A stretch of 64,000 nucleotides of DNA from Polytrichum commune (lineage: Eukaryota; Streptophyta; Polytrichopsida; Polytrichales; Polytrichaceae), in contig OX485808.1 in NCBI GenBank assembly GCA_950295325.1, forward strand, positions 29,468,527 to 29,532,526. The letters are read 5' to 3'. The notes under the pieces were generated by a model. That model did not search any database. It saw only the letters and a list, made by a program, of their open reading frames with translations, and was not told the origin of the DNA. A program made the position numbers and the translations under genes. Positions 47,236 through 64,000 of the stretch are shown in pieces; position 1 is the stretch's first letter, and every line of letters starts with the position of its first letter.

Positions 47236-48313
47236 CATGGCTGTTTTTTCACAAAGTTTTTACCCGTCCACGTCCCAAAACCTCGAATTGAAAGGCAAAA
47301 AAAATTGCAACCCGTCCCAAAACCGGTAATTTCAAAACCAACCCGTCCATGGAAAGGTTGAAGAAAAAACAACCTGTCCCAAAACCGGTAATTTCTAAAC
47401 CAACCCGTCCATGAAAAGGTTAAAGGAAAAAACAAATCGATAAAGATAACCCGAAAGATGTCGGCATGTGATTGGTGCACTTGCCACTTGGAAACAATAG
47501 TATCTTACTATCTTCGTTCATTTCTGTTTTTTACATTATAATTACCGATTTGCCAGCCTGCCACTGTCCCATTTTGTCTGTTTGTCCACAGACTAGTTCA
47601 GAGAAACTGAACTAGACTCAATCACTCAAACTCAACCGGTTCATTTGAAACTAACTCGAATTCAAGAAGTTGGAGAGTGCTGCTGGAACAATCTCCTCCT
47701 GCAATCTTGAACTTCAACAGGTGTTTTCTCAAACTCAACCGGTTCATTTGAAACTAACTCGAATTCAAGAAGTTGGAAACTTTGGATGCTTTGATGCGCA
47801 TTTCATGTGCAAATATTCCAGTTGAAAACATCGATTGGAATGCAGTGATGCTTGTTTGGAGAAACATGAAGGATAGGAGAATTCATCCACTTCTTTGAAG
47901 GGTAAGTAGCTCTTTATTTTTAAACTTTTTAACATGTTTATATATACTAATTCTTATTCAATTACTAAGTTTACCTTCAATTGTAATCTTTGACATTATG
48001 TTAAAAAGGTTCTAAATCTTGTGGTTGATGAATTAATGTATGCAGGTGAATCAAACACTTCAAGATTGATAATTTGATTGGGTATTAGTGGTTTGATTGC
48101 AGTATGCTTATATTCACATGTCATATATGATATAACGTAATTGATATTTGTACCATTTTTTTAATTTAAAAAATGTTATTTTTAGAACCCGTCCAAAGTG
48201 AATTTGACACGTCCCAAAACCAGTTCATTTTCTAAGAACCCGTCCACTGGAAATGTTTTTTTTTATGAACATGTCCCTAGACATGTTAGGGACCTTGTGA
48301 AAAAACACCCCTG
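47236..48313. mobile_element. Non-autonomous hAT-like transposon with perfect 8-bp target duplication
   Basis: The 1078-bp element begins CATGGCTGTTTTTTCACAA and ends TTGTGAAAAAACACCCCTG. Read inward, the right end is CAGGGGTGTTTTTTCACAAG, the CAGGGGTG start expected of hAT elements. GTGGGCAG flanks it exactly on both sides (47228-47235 and 48314-48321), an 8-bp duplication as hAT insertions make. Both subterminal regions carry many direct and inverted ACCCGTCC motifs, like transposase-binding repeats. The middle has a 95-bp duplication containing TCAAACTCAACCGGTTCATT. No transposase frame is present. Confidence 0.88.
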
Positions 48314-49084
48314 GTGGGCAGTATGTGGATGAACATGATAACTTTGATGGAATCTAGGGGCCCTTGGGTGAGATTACTTGGGTATGGGCCGCATCATTTG
48401 CGGGTGTGCAAATTGTTCACCTTTAAAAGGAGACAACATTGGTACTCTTCAAGGCCCCAATAATTCTCATGATGTCCATTTCATTATTACATATAGAATT
48501 AAATTGACTTGAGAATGAAGCAACACCATAATTCATGCCAAGTGGCAACATCGGAGTCATCCCTCTAGCTCCCCACTCTCTTATGCCCGGCTCTCACAGC
48601 TAGGAAGTTCACTACCTATAGAGGTTTAGCAACCATTTATGTGCAAGGGGTGTTTTAGGAGGGACTATAATAGAATGGCATACTATGAAAATATTCTACC
48701 AATTTAGAAGATATGATTCAAAATTTGTAATTCATTTTGAATCACCCAATGACACTTATGAGCACCTTCATCGCATTGTTGAGTACCTATATTAGAAGTA
48801 GATTTCTATAATGTTTACATCCAATCATTTCCAGGGACCTATATTTGATAGTTGATAACTTGTAATGTGCAATCACAGTGACCTCTCCTATCTCTCACCA
48901 CCATTTCTAAGAGGAAAAATGAGCACAATTTTGTCTAGGTATGAGGATTCTTGCATGGTAAATAGAAAAAATAGTGTCAAAACAAAAATATTGTCAGATT
49001 CTCATACCGTGCTAGTATCAAAAAGCATGAAATCCTCATTATAAATTCTCAAGTGGTATGAAAAAAAGAAGATACCAGACAAAC

Positions 49085-50410
49085 AATGGAATAAAACTCA
49101 TGGTTAACATTCCCTAACCCCCAATCTAATACTCATTTGCTTTGTAAGAGACAAGTGAACCTTCGCTTTCTTCTCAATTAATCGACCAGCAAGGTTTCAT
49201 GAGTCCTAAAAGAGGTGTCCGGAGGCCATAGCCCTATGAACAACGGATGCATAAGTTGCTATTGTTTGAATGGGTACATCTCTTGAGAATAGCGTCATGG
49301 TTAACATTCCTAACCCCACAATCTACTTCTCATTCATTTTCATCAAGACAGGTGACCTATTGCATTCTTCCCATTCAATCAACAAGCAAGTCTTGAAAGA
49401 GGTGTTTGGAGGCTTCAGTCCTGCGACAAATGGTTGCACCACTTGGTGTTGATTAAATATGTAAGGAAGACGACCCTAATTCAAATACATTTCTTATTGG
49501 GACACCTATAGTTGAGTGGTATCTGGTTAGGTGTGCCTCCAAGAACGGATACCAAAAAGACATGTGTTTAAAAGAGGTTGGACTACATGCTCAAAATATG
49601 ATAACCATTCTAGGCTCAATAGTCAACATAGTTGGATGGAAACTATATGACCACTTAATGAGCACAAAAATGTTGAATTTGATGATGAATAAGATGTTTA
49701 TTTGCACTCCAATAATTACGAGGAAAGTGGCAAAGGCCTCTATTTTGGATTTCTAGACATCTCAAACTAATTGCATGTTTCATGTCCTAGGGGAAGTGGG
49801 CTAGTCGCAAAAAGTAACCATTTAGGGGTTATCTATCTTGCATCTCTTGAGGAAAAAACTGATGGTTTTGTGCAAGACAAGTGAACCTTTGCTTTCTTCT
49901 CAACTGATCGACAAGCAAGGGTTCAGGGGTCTTGAAAGATGTGTCTGGAGGCTCTAATCCTGCAAACAATGGATGCATCACTTGGTGTTGATTTAATGGG
50001 TTCATCTCTTGAGGAATAAACTCCTGGTTAACATTTCCTAAGCCTTCAAACTACTTCTGATTCGCTGTCGGCAAGACTGAACCTTTGTTTTCTTCTCATT
50101 GAAATATTCCATTTGAGGAGTACATTACTTGAGGATGGATCATGGTTAAACATTCCCTAAACCCCCCCAATCTGCTTCTCATTCGCTTTCTACAAGAAAA
50201 GTGAGCCTTTGCTTGCTTTGCATTCAATCAACAAGCAAGATTTGAGGGATCTTGAAAGAGGTATCTGGAGGCTTCCATCCTGCAAACACCGGATGCGTCA
50301 ATTGCTGTTGATTTCGTGGATACATCTCATGAGGAAAAAACTTAGGTTGACACTTCCTAACCCCCCAATCTACATCTGGTTTTCTCTTTGCGAGACACGT
50401 GAACAACCAC
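49085..50410. repeat. Tandem array of about 190-bp units downstream of HEMB, split by a family A element
   Basis: Five to six diverged direct units begin near 49102, 49299, 49860, 50028, 50147 and 50345. Shared order: GGTTAACATTCCCTAACCCC, ATCTACTTCTCATTCGCTTT, GTGAACCTTTGCTTTCTTCT, CAATCAACAAGCAAG, CTTGAAAGAGGTGTCTGGAG, GCTTCAATCCTGCAAACAAT, GGATGCATCACTTGGTGTTG and TACATCTCTTGAGGA. One unit is interrupted between its TTGATTAAATA and CATCTCTTGAGG parts by the family A element at 49470-49845. The array therefore predates that insertion. Bases 48620-49084 show no gene. Confidence 0.88.
49470..49845 (+). mobile_element. Dispersed family A element, copy 4, inserted in the tandem array
   Basis: The neighbouring array units show what the empty site looked like, so the borders can be placed near TATGTAAGG on the left and ATCTATCTTG on the right. 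Internal blocks ACATGCTCAAAATATGATAA, CACTTAATGAGCACA and GAAGTGGGCTAGTCGCAAAA match the family. This is the best copy for fixing the element ends. Confidence 0.8.
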
Positions 50411-50629
50411 TGGACATTGAAATGTCCCAAATCAAGGTCCGTAAGTCACAGGATCTGTGTTGTCAGTTCCAGTTGTCGAGCTCTCATACCTCCGTTGCCA
50501 TAAGGTCTTCTAGAATACAATGCTGCCCATACCGTTCTCTGCGCTCACTACAAAACCTCACAATCGACGACGGCTGCCACCAAAATGACAACCCTCCCTA
50601 AACCCTAAACCCTACCTTCACCAAAATGT

Positions 50630-57243
<6,614 letters not shown>

Positions 57244-57660
57244 AGCAAACCCCAAGCGCAACTCCAACAATCCAAAAACTGCCAGAAATCGAAGAAATCG
57301 AAGAAAACACACACACACACACACCTACGGACAACACTAAAGAAAACGAAATCGAAATCGAAATCGAAGAAGGGAAGGGAAGACAAGAGTAGCACTGAGA
57401 ACAGGGGAAGACTAAGAGGGAGGTCGTTGAAATCTACAAAGATGGTAGATCCTGAAGGAAGCAGGACAGGAAGGTGTAGGAGGGGAGAACAGAATCTACG
57501 CGTGGTGCAGATTTTAGGAAATCTGCGACAGGGAAGAGAACCTTATCCCTTTTCCACTTCTTTTGTAATTCTCAATCTTCTTCGTTTTTGTCTTCTTCTG
57601 ATCATCCTATTCTTTCAGATTTTTTTAATTTTTTTTCAATTTTTTTCCAAAAAACATTGA
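57244..57660 (-). promoter_or_regulatory. HEMB leader and promoter region with simple repeats
   Basis: Directly upstream of the start are an ACACAC tract (57308-57325), a CGAAAT hexamer run (about 57344-57368) and purine-rich sequence to about 57420. The position suggests leader and core promoter. No clear TATA box was identified. The open frames on the plus strand here are compositional. Confidence 0.5.
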
Positions 57661-57664
57661 CCTT

Positions 57665-60600
57665 GACCCAGGCTAACTTGATATTTGGGCCTAAGGTAAA
57701 CGTGCCTAATTCTGTCACCTACATTTGGGTGGTGTGTGGTTAGGTGTGGATCTAAGAATGGACACCATAAAGATATGTCTTTGTAGAGATTGGTTATGTA
57801 CATGTTCATGATTTGTTAACCATTTTAGGCTCGATAGTCATCATAATATCTTATTGTTTTATGGCTCTGACACTTTTGACTTTGAAATATCATAGCAACA
57901 ACATGGGGCATCAAAAAAACTCCACAGATGTTGCGAAAATCTCAAATCACATTTGCAAATCCAAGAAAAACCCAAACTCTAAGATCCAAGTTGAAAAACA
58001 TGGCAAACAACAAAAAACTAATCGTTTCATATATGTGCGCGGGCATATAACACACACACACTGAAATCCACATTACACACTTTTGGCCATTGGATGGGAT
58101 TGGGGAGATGTTTCATCTTGTTAACTAGGTGTTGTGAATCATGAAGTTTGTCGTTGTAAGAGTCAAAATTGGAGTTGAGATGCATAAATTATAAGAGGTC
58201 AAAGTGAAGATTCTTCATTTCCTTCGAGTGATCACATAGGATCTTGGAAACCTCTTGACTATAGTAATCTTGTAATGATTACCATATTTTGAGCACACAT
58301 TCCACTCTCGTCGTAACACGTGTCTTTTTGTTTTGTTTCTTCTACCTACAAGCCTTGCCATATACCATTAAAATTTTAGGCATTTGCATCAAGCACTAAT
58401 CATCCCAATTAGTGACAGAGGGCTAATAGTGCGTGTGGGAAGTAAGCAAAGGTGATACTAAATTTCTTCACGTTATGAAACTAGTACCACCAAAAGATTT
58501 AGAAAGCATTGTTCATCTGGACATTATTCATTAGAAACACCACATAGCAACACTACTCACTAAAGCACCGATGTTTCACTCTTGAATATAATCTTATTTC
58601 ATCACTCCATAAACACCTTATGACCACGCATTAATTTTCTTGAAATGCATGGTAAATGAGCATGTATTCATGAATTTAGTAGTGCAAACTTGTTCATAAG
58701 AAATGTCATAAGAAGAGCTACCACATTGACATAAAACACCATAATATAACACTCAAACACAACATTTTCGTTGACTATATCGCGTGTTTTAGATCGTAAG
58801 AGGAGTGGGATGGTGGGAAGAAGTGGCCATTTACGAGGGCATCTATATTATTGGAGAGGCTCCAACAGTGCCCAGGGAGATTTTGGGGGACAATCGGTCC
58901 AGATCCAAGTGTTTTAGAGACCGACCAGTGAAAAGTTGTGGATAGACTTTCGGTTATTTTTCATTGAGTTGGGGTATGTTTACGGGTGCATTTATTTTTA
59001 TTTTAAAAAGAATATGCATTTTAAAATACTTTGCAAATTTTGAGGCATTTTTTTATGTTTCTAATTTTAAATTCACTACTACAGTCAATCCACACCAACA
59101 GGACAAATACAAACACACTCAACTTTGTCAATTGTTCCATCTTACCATATAGCATTAGTGAATTCAAACTCAACAACAATGCCGAAGCCATGAGCCCTAC
59201 CACACGGACTGACCAATACCCCAGAATACAGGTTTCGCATCAAGGGACGATGCATGCATAGTCTTGGATCAATACTTGGGCGGAGAAGGGCTCGAAGAAT
59301 TGATCTTGGAAGAGGGGAATGGTTATCGACAATGATTTGCCATAATAGACCTCACAGATTGATGTCTTCAATGATTTTTAAAAAAAACATCAAAAATGTT
59401 TTGAAATATTGTTAAATGTATTTTATAATGCCACCTCCGACCTCTAGAATAAAATATGCAACACTAGGTATGTTGCATACATTCTTGTACAACGATCGGT
59501 AATCTTCCTGAAGTCTTGAATGTCAACCGGTCATCTCTCAAAGTCAACCAGTTCATATGTATCTAGCAATCAGATCCCCCGTTCCCAAGTAGGGCGGCCA
59601 CCAGTGTTCAAGATTGAAGTCTTCAATGCCCTTCAAATAATACCTCTCAAAATAGCCCATCTTAATAGTCCATCTTTGGTTTTAGCTAGCCTGATCCCCC
59701 AGGCAATTAGGTTAGATTTTAAACTGGCTAAGCATCACCTTCAGGGCCGCAGAAAGAATAAAATTACTGCCTCAAAGTTTCCTATTGATGCATTAGTACA
59801 TACTTTGAATATCCAGAACAAAACTACACTGATTATCCCAATTAGTGAGTGTTCCTATTGGGAGTTACACAGTGCAATAACATCTTATTCAGGAGTTCAG
59901 TTTTTGCTAACTAAAGTTCAATAGGTTATTTGGACATTATAGAACATGAATGACCTTGATTGGTAAAACACTACATTCTCATTAGATAGTTTTAGCACTG
60001 CGGAACTCCAAAGAGTAACACGCACTAATTGGGATAATCAGCGTAGTAGCAAACGACTGAATAGATAGATTGTAATGTTGGAAAACAATGGTGAATACAG
60101 ATTCTTTCAATGATGCTTCCACCCAACAGTAGAATTCTGGAGGCCAAAATGCTGATCCAAGAGACCTTCACTCTTTTCAATTCTGATGCTGGACTCCACA
60201 AGAGCCTCTAAATGCATAAGCTCTGAAGAAACTTCCCATTGCATAATTACTGTCCACAAACTCCCGCTTTAGCTCACTTTGTCGATAGAATAAAATGCCA
60301 TCACAGACCCATTCTACTCAGAATTTGAAGTGCATACAAACACCTTGATATTGGATTGGCCAACTATCCCAAAGTCATGTCAACTGCACTGCCAGAAATC
60401 AGCAAAACACCAGGTTAGTACATGAATCCATAATCACCCAAAGCTCCTGAACAACAACAATTGTGAACTAATGGAATTTTCCTTCAATTCATGTAAAGTG
60501 TTGTATGCAAAACAACCAACTCCTGACCAGAACTCTGGTTGATCTATTGTCTATTCCTCATACTGCAAACGCCTCACCACAGCCCTTGACCATTACAAGC
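57665..60600. other. Intergenic region with family A fragments
   Basis: A partial forward family A copy (57665-57900) and a partial reverse copy (58170-58370) are present. A repeat sharing CAACCGGT and CCCCGTTC blocks with 23500 and 45990 lies at 59470-59620. A fragment of the family B right arm (GTATGCAAAACAACCAACTC) lies at about 60490-60540. No gene was recognised. Confidence 0.6.
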
Positions 60601-60611
60601 AATATGTGCAC

Positions 60612-60995
60612 TAAAGTAAGCAGGCCTAATTCAGTTACTTATCTTAATCAGCGGCCACCTATATTCGAGTAGTGTGTCCTTAGGTGTAGATCTAGGACTG
60701 GTCACCAAAAAGACATTTGTTTAAAAGATAGGAAAATGTGCTCTTAATGTGTTAATTCTGTTAGGTTCAAAAGCCAACAGAATTTAAGGACCCATATGAT
60801 TAATTAAGGAAGAAGAGAATCTTCACATTGAAAATGAATTAGATATTCATAAGAAATCCAATGATTATGAGAAGACTGGCTACAGCCGTGATTGACGTTT
60901 GCTAATCATCTTGTATAAAACTTGTGTTTAATATCTTAGGGAGAAGTGGATGCAGAGCTAAAAGTGTCCATTTCAGGGCCACCTCCCTTAGTGCA
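60612..60995 (+). mobile_element. Dispersed family A element, copy 6
   Basis: This copy shows both ends. The left is CTAAAGTAAGCAGGCCTAAT and the right GGGCCACCTCCCTTAG. Read inward these give CTAAAGTAAGCAGGCC and CTAAGGGAGGTGGCCC, imperfect inverted ends. Internal blocks match the other copies, although this one has more substitutions. Confidence 0.75.
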
Positions 60996-61384
60996 AGCCA
61001 AATGCAGGGTTCATGAACATAATAAATATTAGTAATTCCAATAAGAGTGTTTGAAGGTGATACAATAGTAAACTTATTTTGAACTGCTGGTAAAAATTAG
61101 TGGCCTATGCCAAAACTGAGTGACCAGGTTTGGCAATCAGGCATACCTTGAGCATGTACGCCAAGTTGAGTTCCAATGTCTCGGTGTTTGAAAGTGTGGG
61201 CACCAAGTGGTCTATAACAAGACTTCTCAATCTCACCCACACATGTCCAGCAATATCAGGCATCTTCCACCAAACCTTTCCAAGGATCGAGAGCTAGAGA
61301 TCACTGCGGTCTTGATTATCCAATAATCTGATGGTATTGCAACAAGAGATCAAGTATGTTGAGATGAGGGTGGCTAACACCCAA

Positions 61385-61595
61385 GGCCTTAACACACATC
61401 ACATGGGATCTCCAAGGTGAAGCCGCCTAAGGCTGGAATAGTGCTTGGATGCACAATATTCTTCTAATTCTACATAAGAATTGGGGGTTGGCTTAAACCC
61501 AAAGCCTTTTAACCCAGTTCCCATGGGAACTTGAGGTCAAAAAGACTGTAATAGTACTTGGATGGGTGACCCTCCCAGCACTTGATTTCCATTCC
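61385..61595 (+). pseudogene. Decayed 5S-rRNA-like sequence, two partial copies
   Basis: The block at 61510-61590 matches the plant 5S rRNA internal promoter region. It has TTCCCATGGGAACTTGAGGT, where 5S has an ATCCCATCAGAACTCCGAAG-type sequence, and TAGTACTTGGATGGGTGACC, where 5S has TAGTACTAGGATGGGTGACC. A weaker copy lies about 115 bases upstream (ATCACATGGGATCTCCAAGG, TAGTGCTTGGATG). It is not a functional 5S gene. It could be a degenerate 5S array piece or a 5S-bearing retroelement end, such as a Cassandra-type TRIM or a 5S-derived SINE. Confidence 0.65.
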
Positions 61596-61860
61596 AGTGA
61601 ACCCTACCACCTATGGTCCACCCAATCATAATGGAATTATATGGGTGATCTTGATATTTTCAACCCACCATGTTGGAACCTATGGGCTTGCCCTTGGGTG
61701 CAGGCCAGCTTGTCCACACCCGTTCAAGGTGTTCACCTTTAGAAGTAGGCAGCATAGCGTTGGACCAACTCGAAGATGAAGTAACAGCATATTTCACACT
61801 GGTGGCAACATCAGAGTCATCTTTCTTTTCTTTCTTCTCACTTCAGCCTGTGGGTTGGCA
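61590..61860 (+). mobile_element. Dispersed family D element, uninterrupted copy
   Basis: This relates to 47150-47235 joined to 48314-48600, the site where the hAT-like element landed. Shared blocks include CCAATCATA-TGG, CCCTTGGGTG, GGTGTTCACCTTTA and GTGGCAACATCAGAGTCATC. It gives the empty-site order. It adjoins the 3' end of the last gene. Confidence 0.6.
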
Positions 61861-61919
61861 GAAAATATCTGACCCAAAATGCAGTAAGAAACCATTGCTC
61901 TGGCAAGATGACAAATACA

Positions 61920-64000
61920 TCACCATGATGCAAACAATATAGGGGTCTGATCATCAATTTCTGTCCCATCATCTTCAGACTCAGCAGGACCTTTGTCCTC
62001 GGTCTCAGTAGGACCTCCGTCGTCTGCCTCACAAGGGACCTCATTCACAGTAACTGTTTCCCGACGTGCCAGAAACTCTTGAATATTCTTCTCTGTCTTT
62101 CTGAGACCTCTCTCCAGGTTAAGGACACCCAAATGCAATGACCGTGGGTCCACATCGATGATCTTTGAGCACGCGAGTAGCACAATATAATAGTCCTCGT
62201 GCACGTATCGGATCTGACCCTTGGACACAAGAAACTGGAAGTATTTGTCATCTCCAAGCACCTCCTCCACAGGATCAATGAGGACAAAACCCAAGCTTTC
62301 CATACCTCTCAGCAAAGGATCTCTGGATTTCTCTGCCGATCCACCTTTCATTTTGAGCTTCTTACGCCTGATTGATTTATTTTCAGGCTTATCTTCTGCA
62401 AGAGCAACAGTATCCTTTAGACCTTCATCTTCTACATGTTTTGACAGAGAAAGTTCTCTCATCCTCCTGGTCGCCGCATCCTCTTCCAGAGCTTCTGCAC
62501 TTGTAACCTTTTTATTCCCTGCAGTATCCTGTGAAAGATTAAAAAGGGGACTTGAGAATGGAACTAAGGTTAGCAGGTCTAATTTGATTACTTGTCTTGA
62601 TCAGACCCCTATATTTGAGTGGTATGTGGACCTAAGAACAGGCACCAAAAGACTTGTATTAAAAAGTAAATGGACTACAAGCTCAGAATTTGTTAACTCA
62701 TCTAGGTTCAAAAGTCAACATAATTTGGGGGACCTATATGATAATTTAAGAACAATGAGGAATTTTCACTTTAATAATGAACAAGATATTCATATGAGCT
62801 CCAAAAATCATGAAAACAATGGCTATGGCCTTGACTCCGATTTGCTAAACACCTCGTACAAATCGTGCACTTAATATCCTATGCAAAGGGGGTGCAGAGC
62901 TATGCAAAGAGAAGTGTCCATTTAGGCTCACTTGCTTTGCTCTCGTTGATGGGGCTAAAAAGCAAAGCTCAAGGGTCAGGGTCAAAATGCAATTATACCT
63001 GTTTCAAAGACTCCTCATACAGCTTCCAGAAGTACTCAGACAGAGTCTCCTCTTCCCGAGACATGTTGTGACCTGAAAAGATGACTTCCCGACAATACTT
63101 CAGGTATTCCATCAGCTCCTCCTTGTCATCTGCTTTTAAGCTCAGCATGAGGATTTCAGTCAGATTCATATCAATACTTTGATGAACAAATACTCTATAT
63201 ACAAGCCAGGCAAGGTTGCCCTTTGGAAGGTATTGAAGGTATTGAAGGTATCCCTCAACTCAATAGGACTATTCATCAGGAGTTGGTCCAATATTCCATT
63301 GATTGCTTTGCATACAAAAACGATAACTCTTTCTGCTTGTGGTGCATGCTCAGAGCTTGTGTTAATATTCAAATGAGCAACCTATTTCGGTTCATTTAAG
63401 CACCTCTTGGCATGCCAGAATGAGTTTGACCCTTAATGAACTGATATAGGATGTTCTTTGATCAAACCTCCACGCTACCTCCAAGCATGCACCGAAAACT
63501 TACTGAACATGGAAGGTCCTGTATGCTCAACAACCAACCAAAACTCCAGACCAAAAGTCATGTTGAGTTAGAGAAAAACTCTATTGCTAGATTAGAATCT
63601 ACCAAATTCTGAGCAAAAGCAGCTCACAAGTGTGCACCAAGTATGGGAAAGAAGAAGACTCACCAAATTGGTGGGACTCTTTATGGAGTACAAGCTTCAT
63701 CTTTGCCACAAAATCCTCAACATCCCACCCAGTCTCTTCATCTTTCAATCTCAAGACCTCCTCCACATCTATGGCATTTTTGGTCACTTTCTTACGCCTA
63801 CCATCAAGCTTGTAGAATGTTCTAAAAACTTCTATCAGCATGGCCATCACATAAACACGAGTGGGAAGGCTGGCTACCTGAGTGGAGAGCCACAACCCAG
63901 AACTAGGATACCATTCATATATTCTACAGACATATGGTGCAAACTTTGCTTCAGGAAGACCTAAGTCTTTCAAGAGACGTCTTGCGATTGCGTGATAATT
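61920..64000 (-). CDS. 3' part of a TAF1B/RRN7-like RNA polymerase I factor
   Basis: The gene enters from beyond 64000. Visible exons are 64000-63664, 63129-62999 and 62528-61920, joined in phase (phase 1, then 0) to a TGA at 61920. The first encodes a helical segment with LLKDLGLPEAKFAPYVCRIY, SSGLWLSTQVASLPTRVYVM and AMLIEVFRTFYKLDGRRKKV, resembling the cyclin-like core of TAF1B/Rrn7, the TFIIB-related factor that places RNA polymerase I at rDNA promoters. Next come DDKEELMEYLKYCREVIFSG and an acidic, Lys-rich tail. The zinc ribbon would lie upstream, outside the window, so assignment is moderate. The open frame is certain as a gene, since the exon composition and splice phases agree. Both introns consist largely of transposon copies. 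Confidence 0.6.
62560..62935 (+). mobile_element. Dispersed family A element, copy 7, filling the last intron
   Basis: The intron 62529-62998 is about four-fifths this element. It keeps CTACAAGCTCAGAATTTGTT, TCACTTTAATAATGAACAAG, ATATTCATATGAGCTCC and AGAAGTGTCCATTTAGG. The element is antisense to the host gene. Confidence 0.8.
63243..63598. mobile_element. Family B foldback MITE, copy 4, in an intron of the TAF1B-like gene
   Basis: The left arm is GGTATCCCTCAACTCAATAG and CAGGAGTTGGTCC. The right arm is CAACAACCAACCAAAACTCC, AAGTCATGTTGAGTTAGAGA and AAACTCTATTGCTAG. It fills about two thirds of the intron 63130-63663. A short GGTATTGAA triplication sits at its left border (63228-63249). Confidence 0.8.

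Overview
This window is nuclear DNA from a plant. The plastid-type porphobilinogen synthase, the plastid-targeted amino-acid permease, the SWI3D-type chromatin remodeller, split genes with GT-AG introns, TTTAGGG-type motifs and dense small DNA transposons all fit a land plant. The sequence alone does not identify the species. Gene density (about one gene per 11-12 kb) and MITE load fit a medium-sized genome; placement among non-seed plants or a particular lineage would be a guess.

Six genes can be supported. (1) SWI3D-type SWI/SNF subunit, minus strand, 1415-9557, eight exons. (2) An intronless MYND/PDCD2 protein (TSR4-type ribosomal-protein chaperone family), plus strand, 19482-20807. (3) An intronless ELO-type fatty acid elongase, minus strand, 25156-26025. 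(4) A plastid-targeted tryptophan/tyrosine permease-family transporter, minus strand, 38908-42672, three exons. (5) Porphobilinogen synthase (HEMB), minus strand, 50630-57243, twelve exons. (6) The 3' half of a gene resembling the Pol I factor TAF1B/RRN7, minus strand, 61920 to beyond 64000. I rebuilt the exon chains from splice sites and reading phase. For the complete split genes (1, 4 and 5) the phases close exactly.

Between the genes lie transposon remains. These include a broken pogo/Tigger-type transposase (about 34380-35600), a 1078-bp hAT-like element with a perfect 8-bp target duplication (47236-48313), a 498-bp Harbinger-like element with TTA duplications (31144-31641), a 311-bp element with 24-bp inverted repeats flanked by TTAA (35977-36287), foldback MITEs, and several dispersed families, including copies that fill most of the introns of the last gene. 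A decayed 5S-rRNA-like sequence lies at 61385-61595.

The most striking property is that five of the six loci are wrapped in short-range direct tandem duplications (unit about 70-400 bp) of their own introns, leaders and especially 3' ends. SWI3D, the PDCD2 gene, the elongase and the permease each carry decayed copies of their own last coding segment directly downstream, in direct orientation. HEMB has a decayed exon-3 copy inside an intron and a first intron made of about four 85-bp units. The genes look functionally unrelated (chromatin, ribosome assembly, lipids, amino acids, tetrapyrrole); their shared feature is this mode of local duplication.
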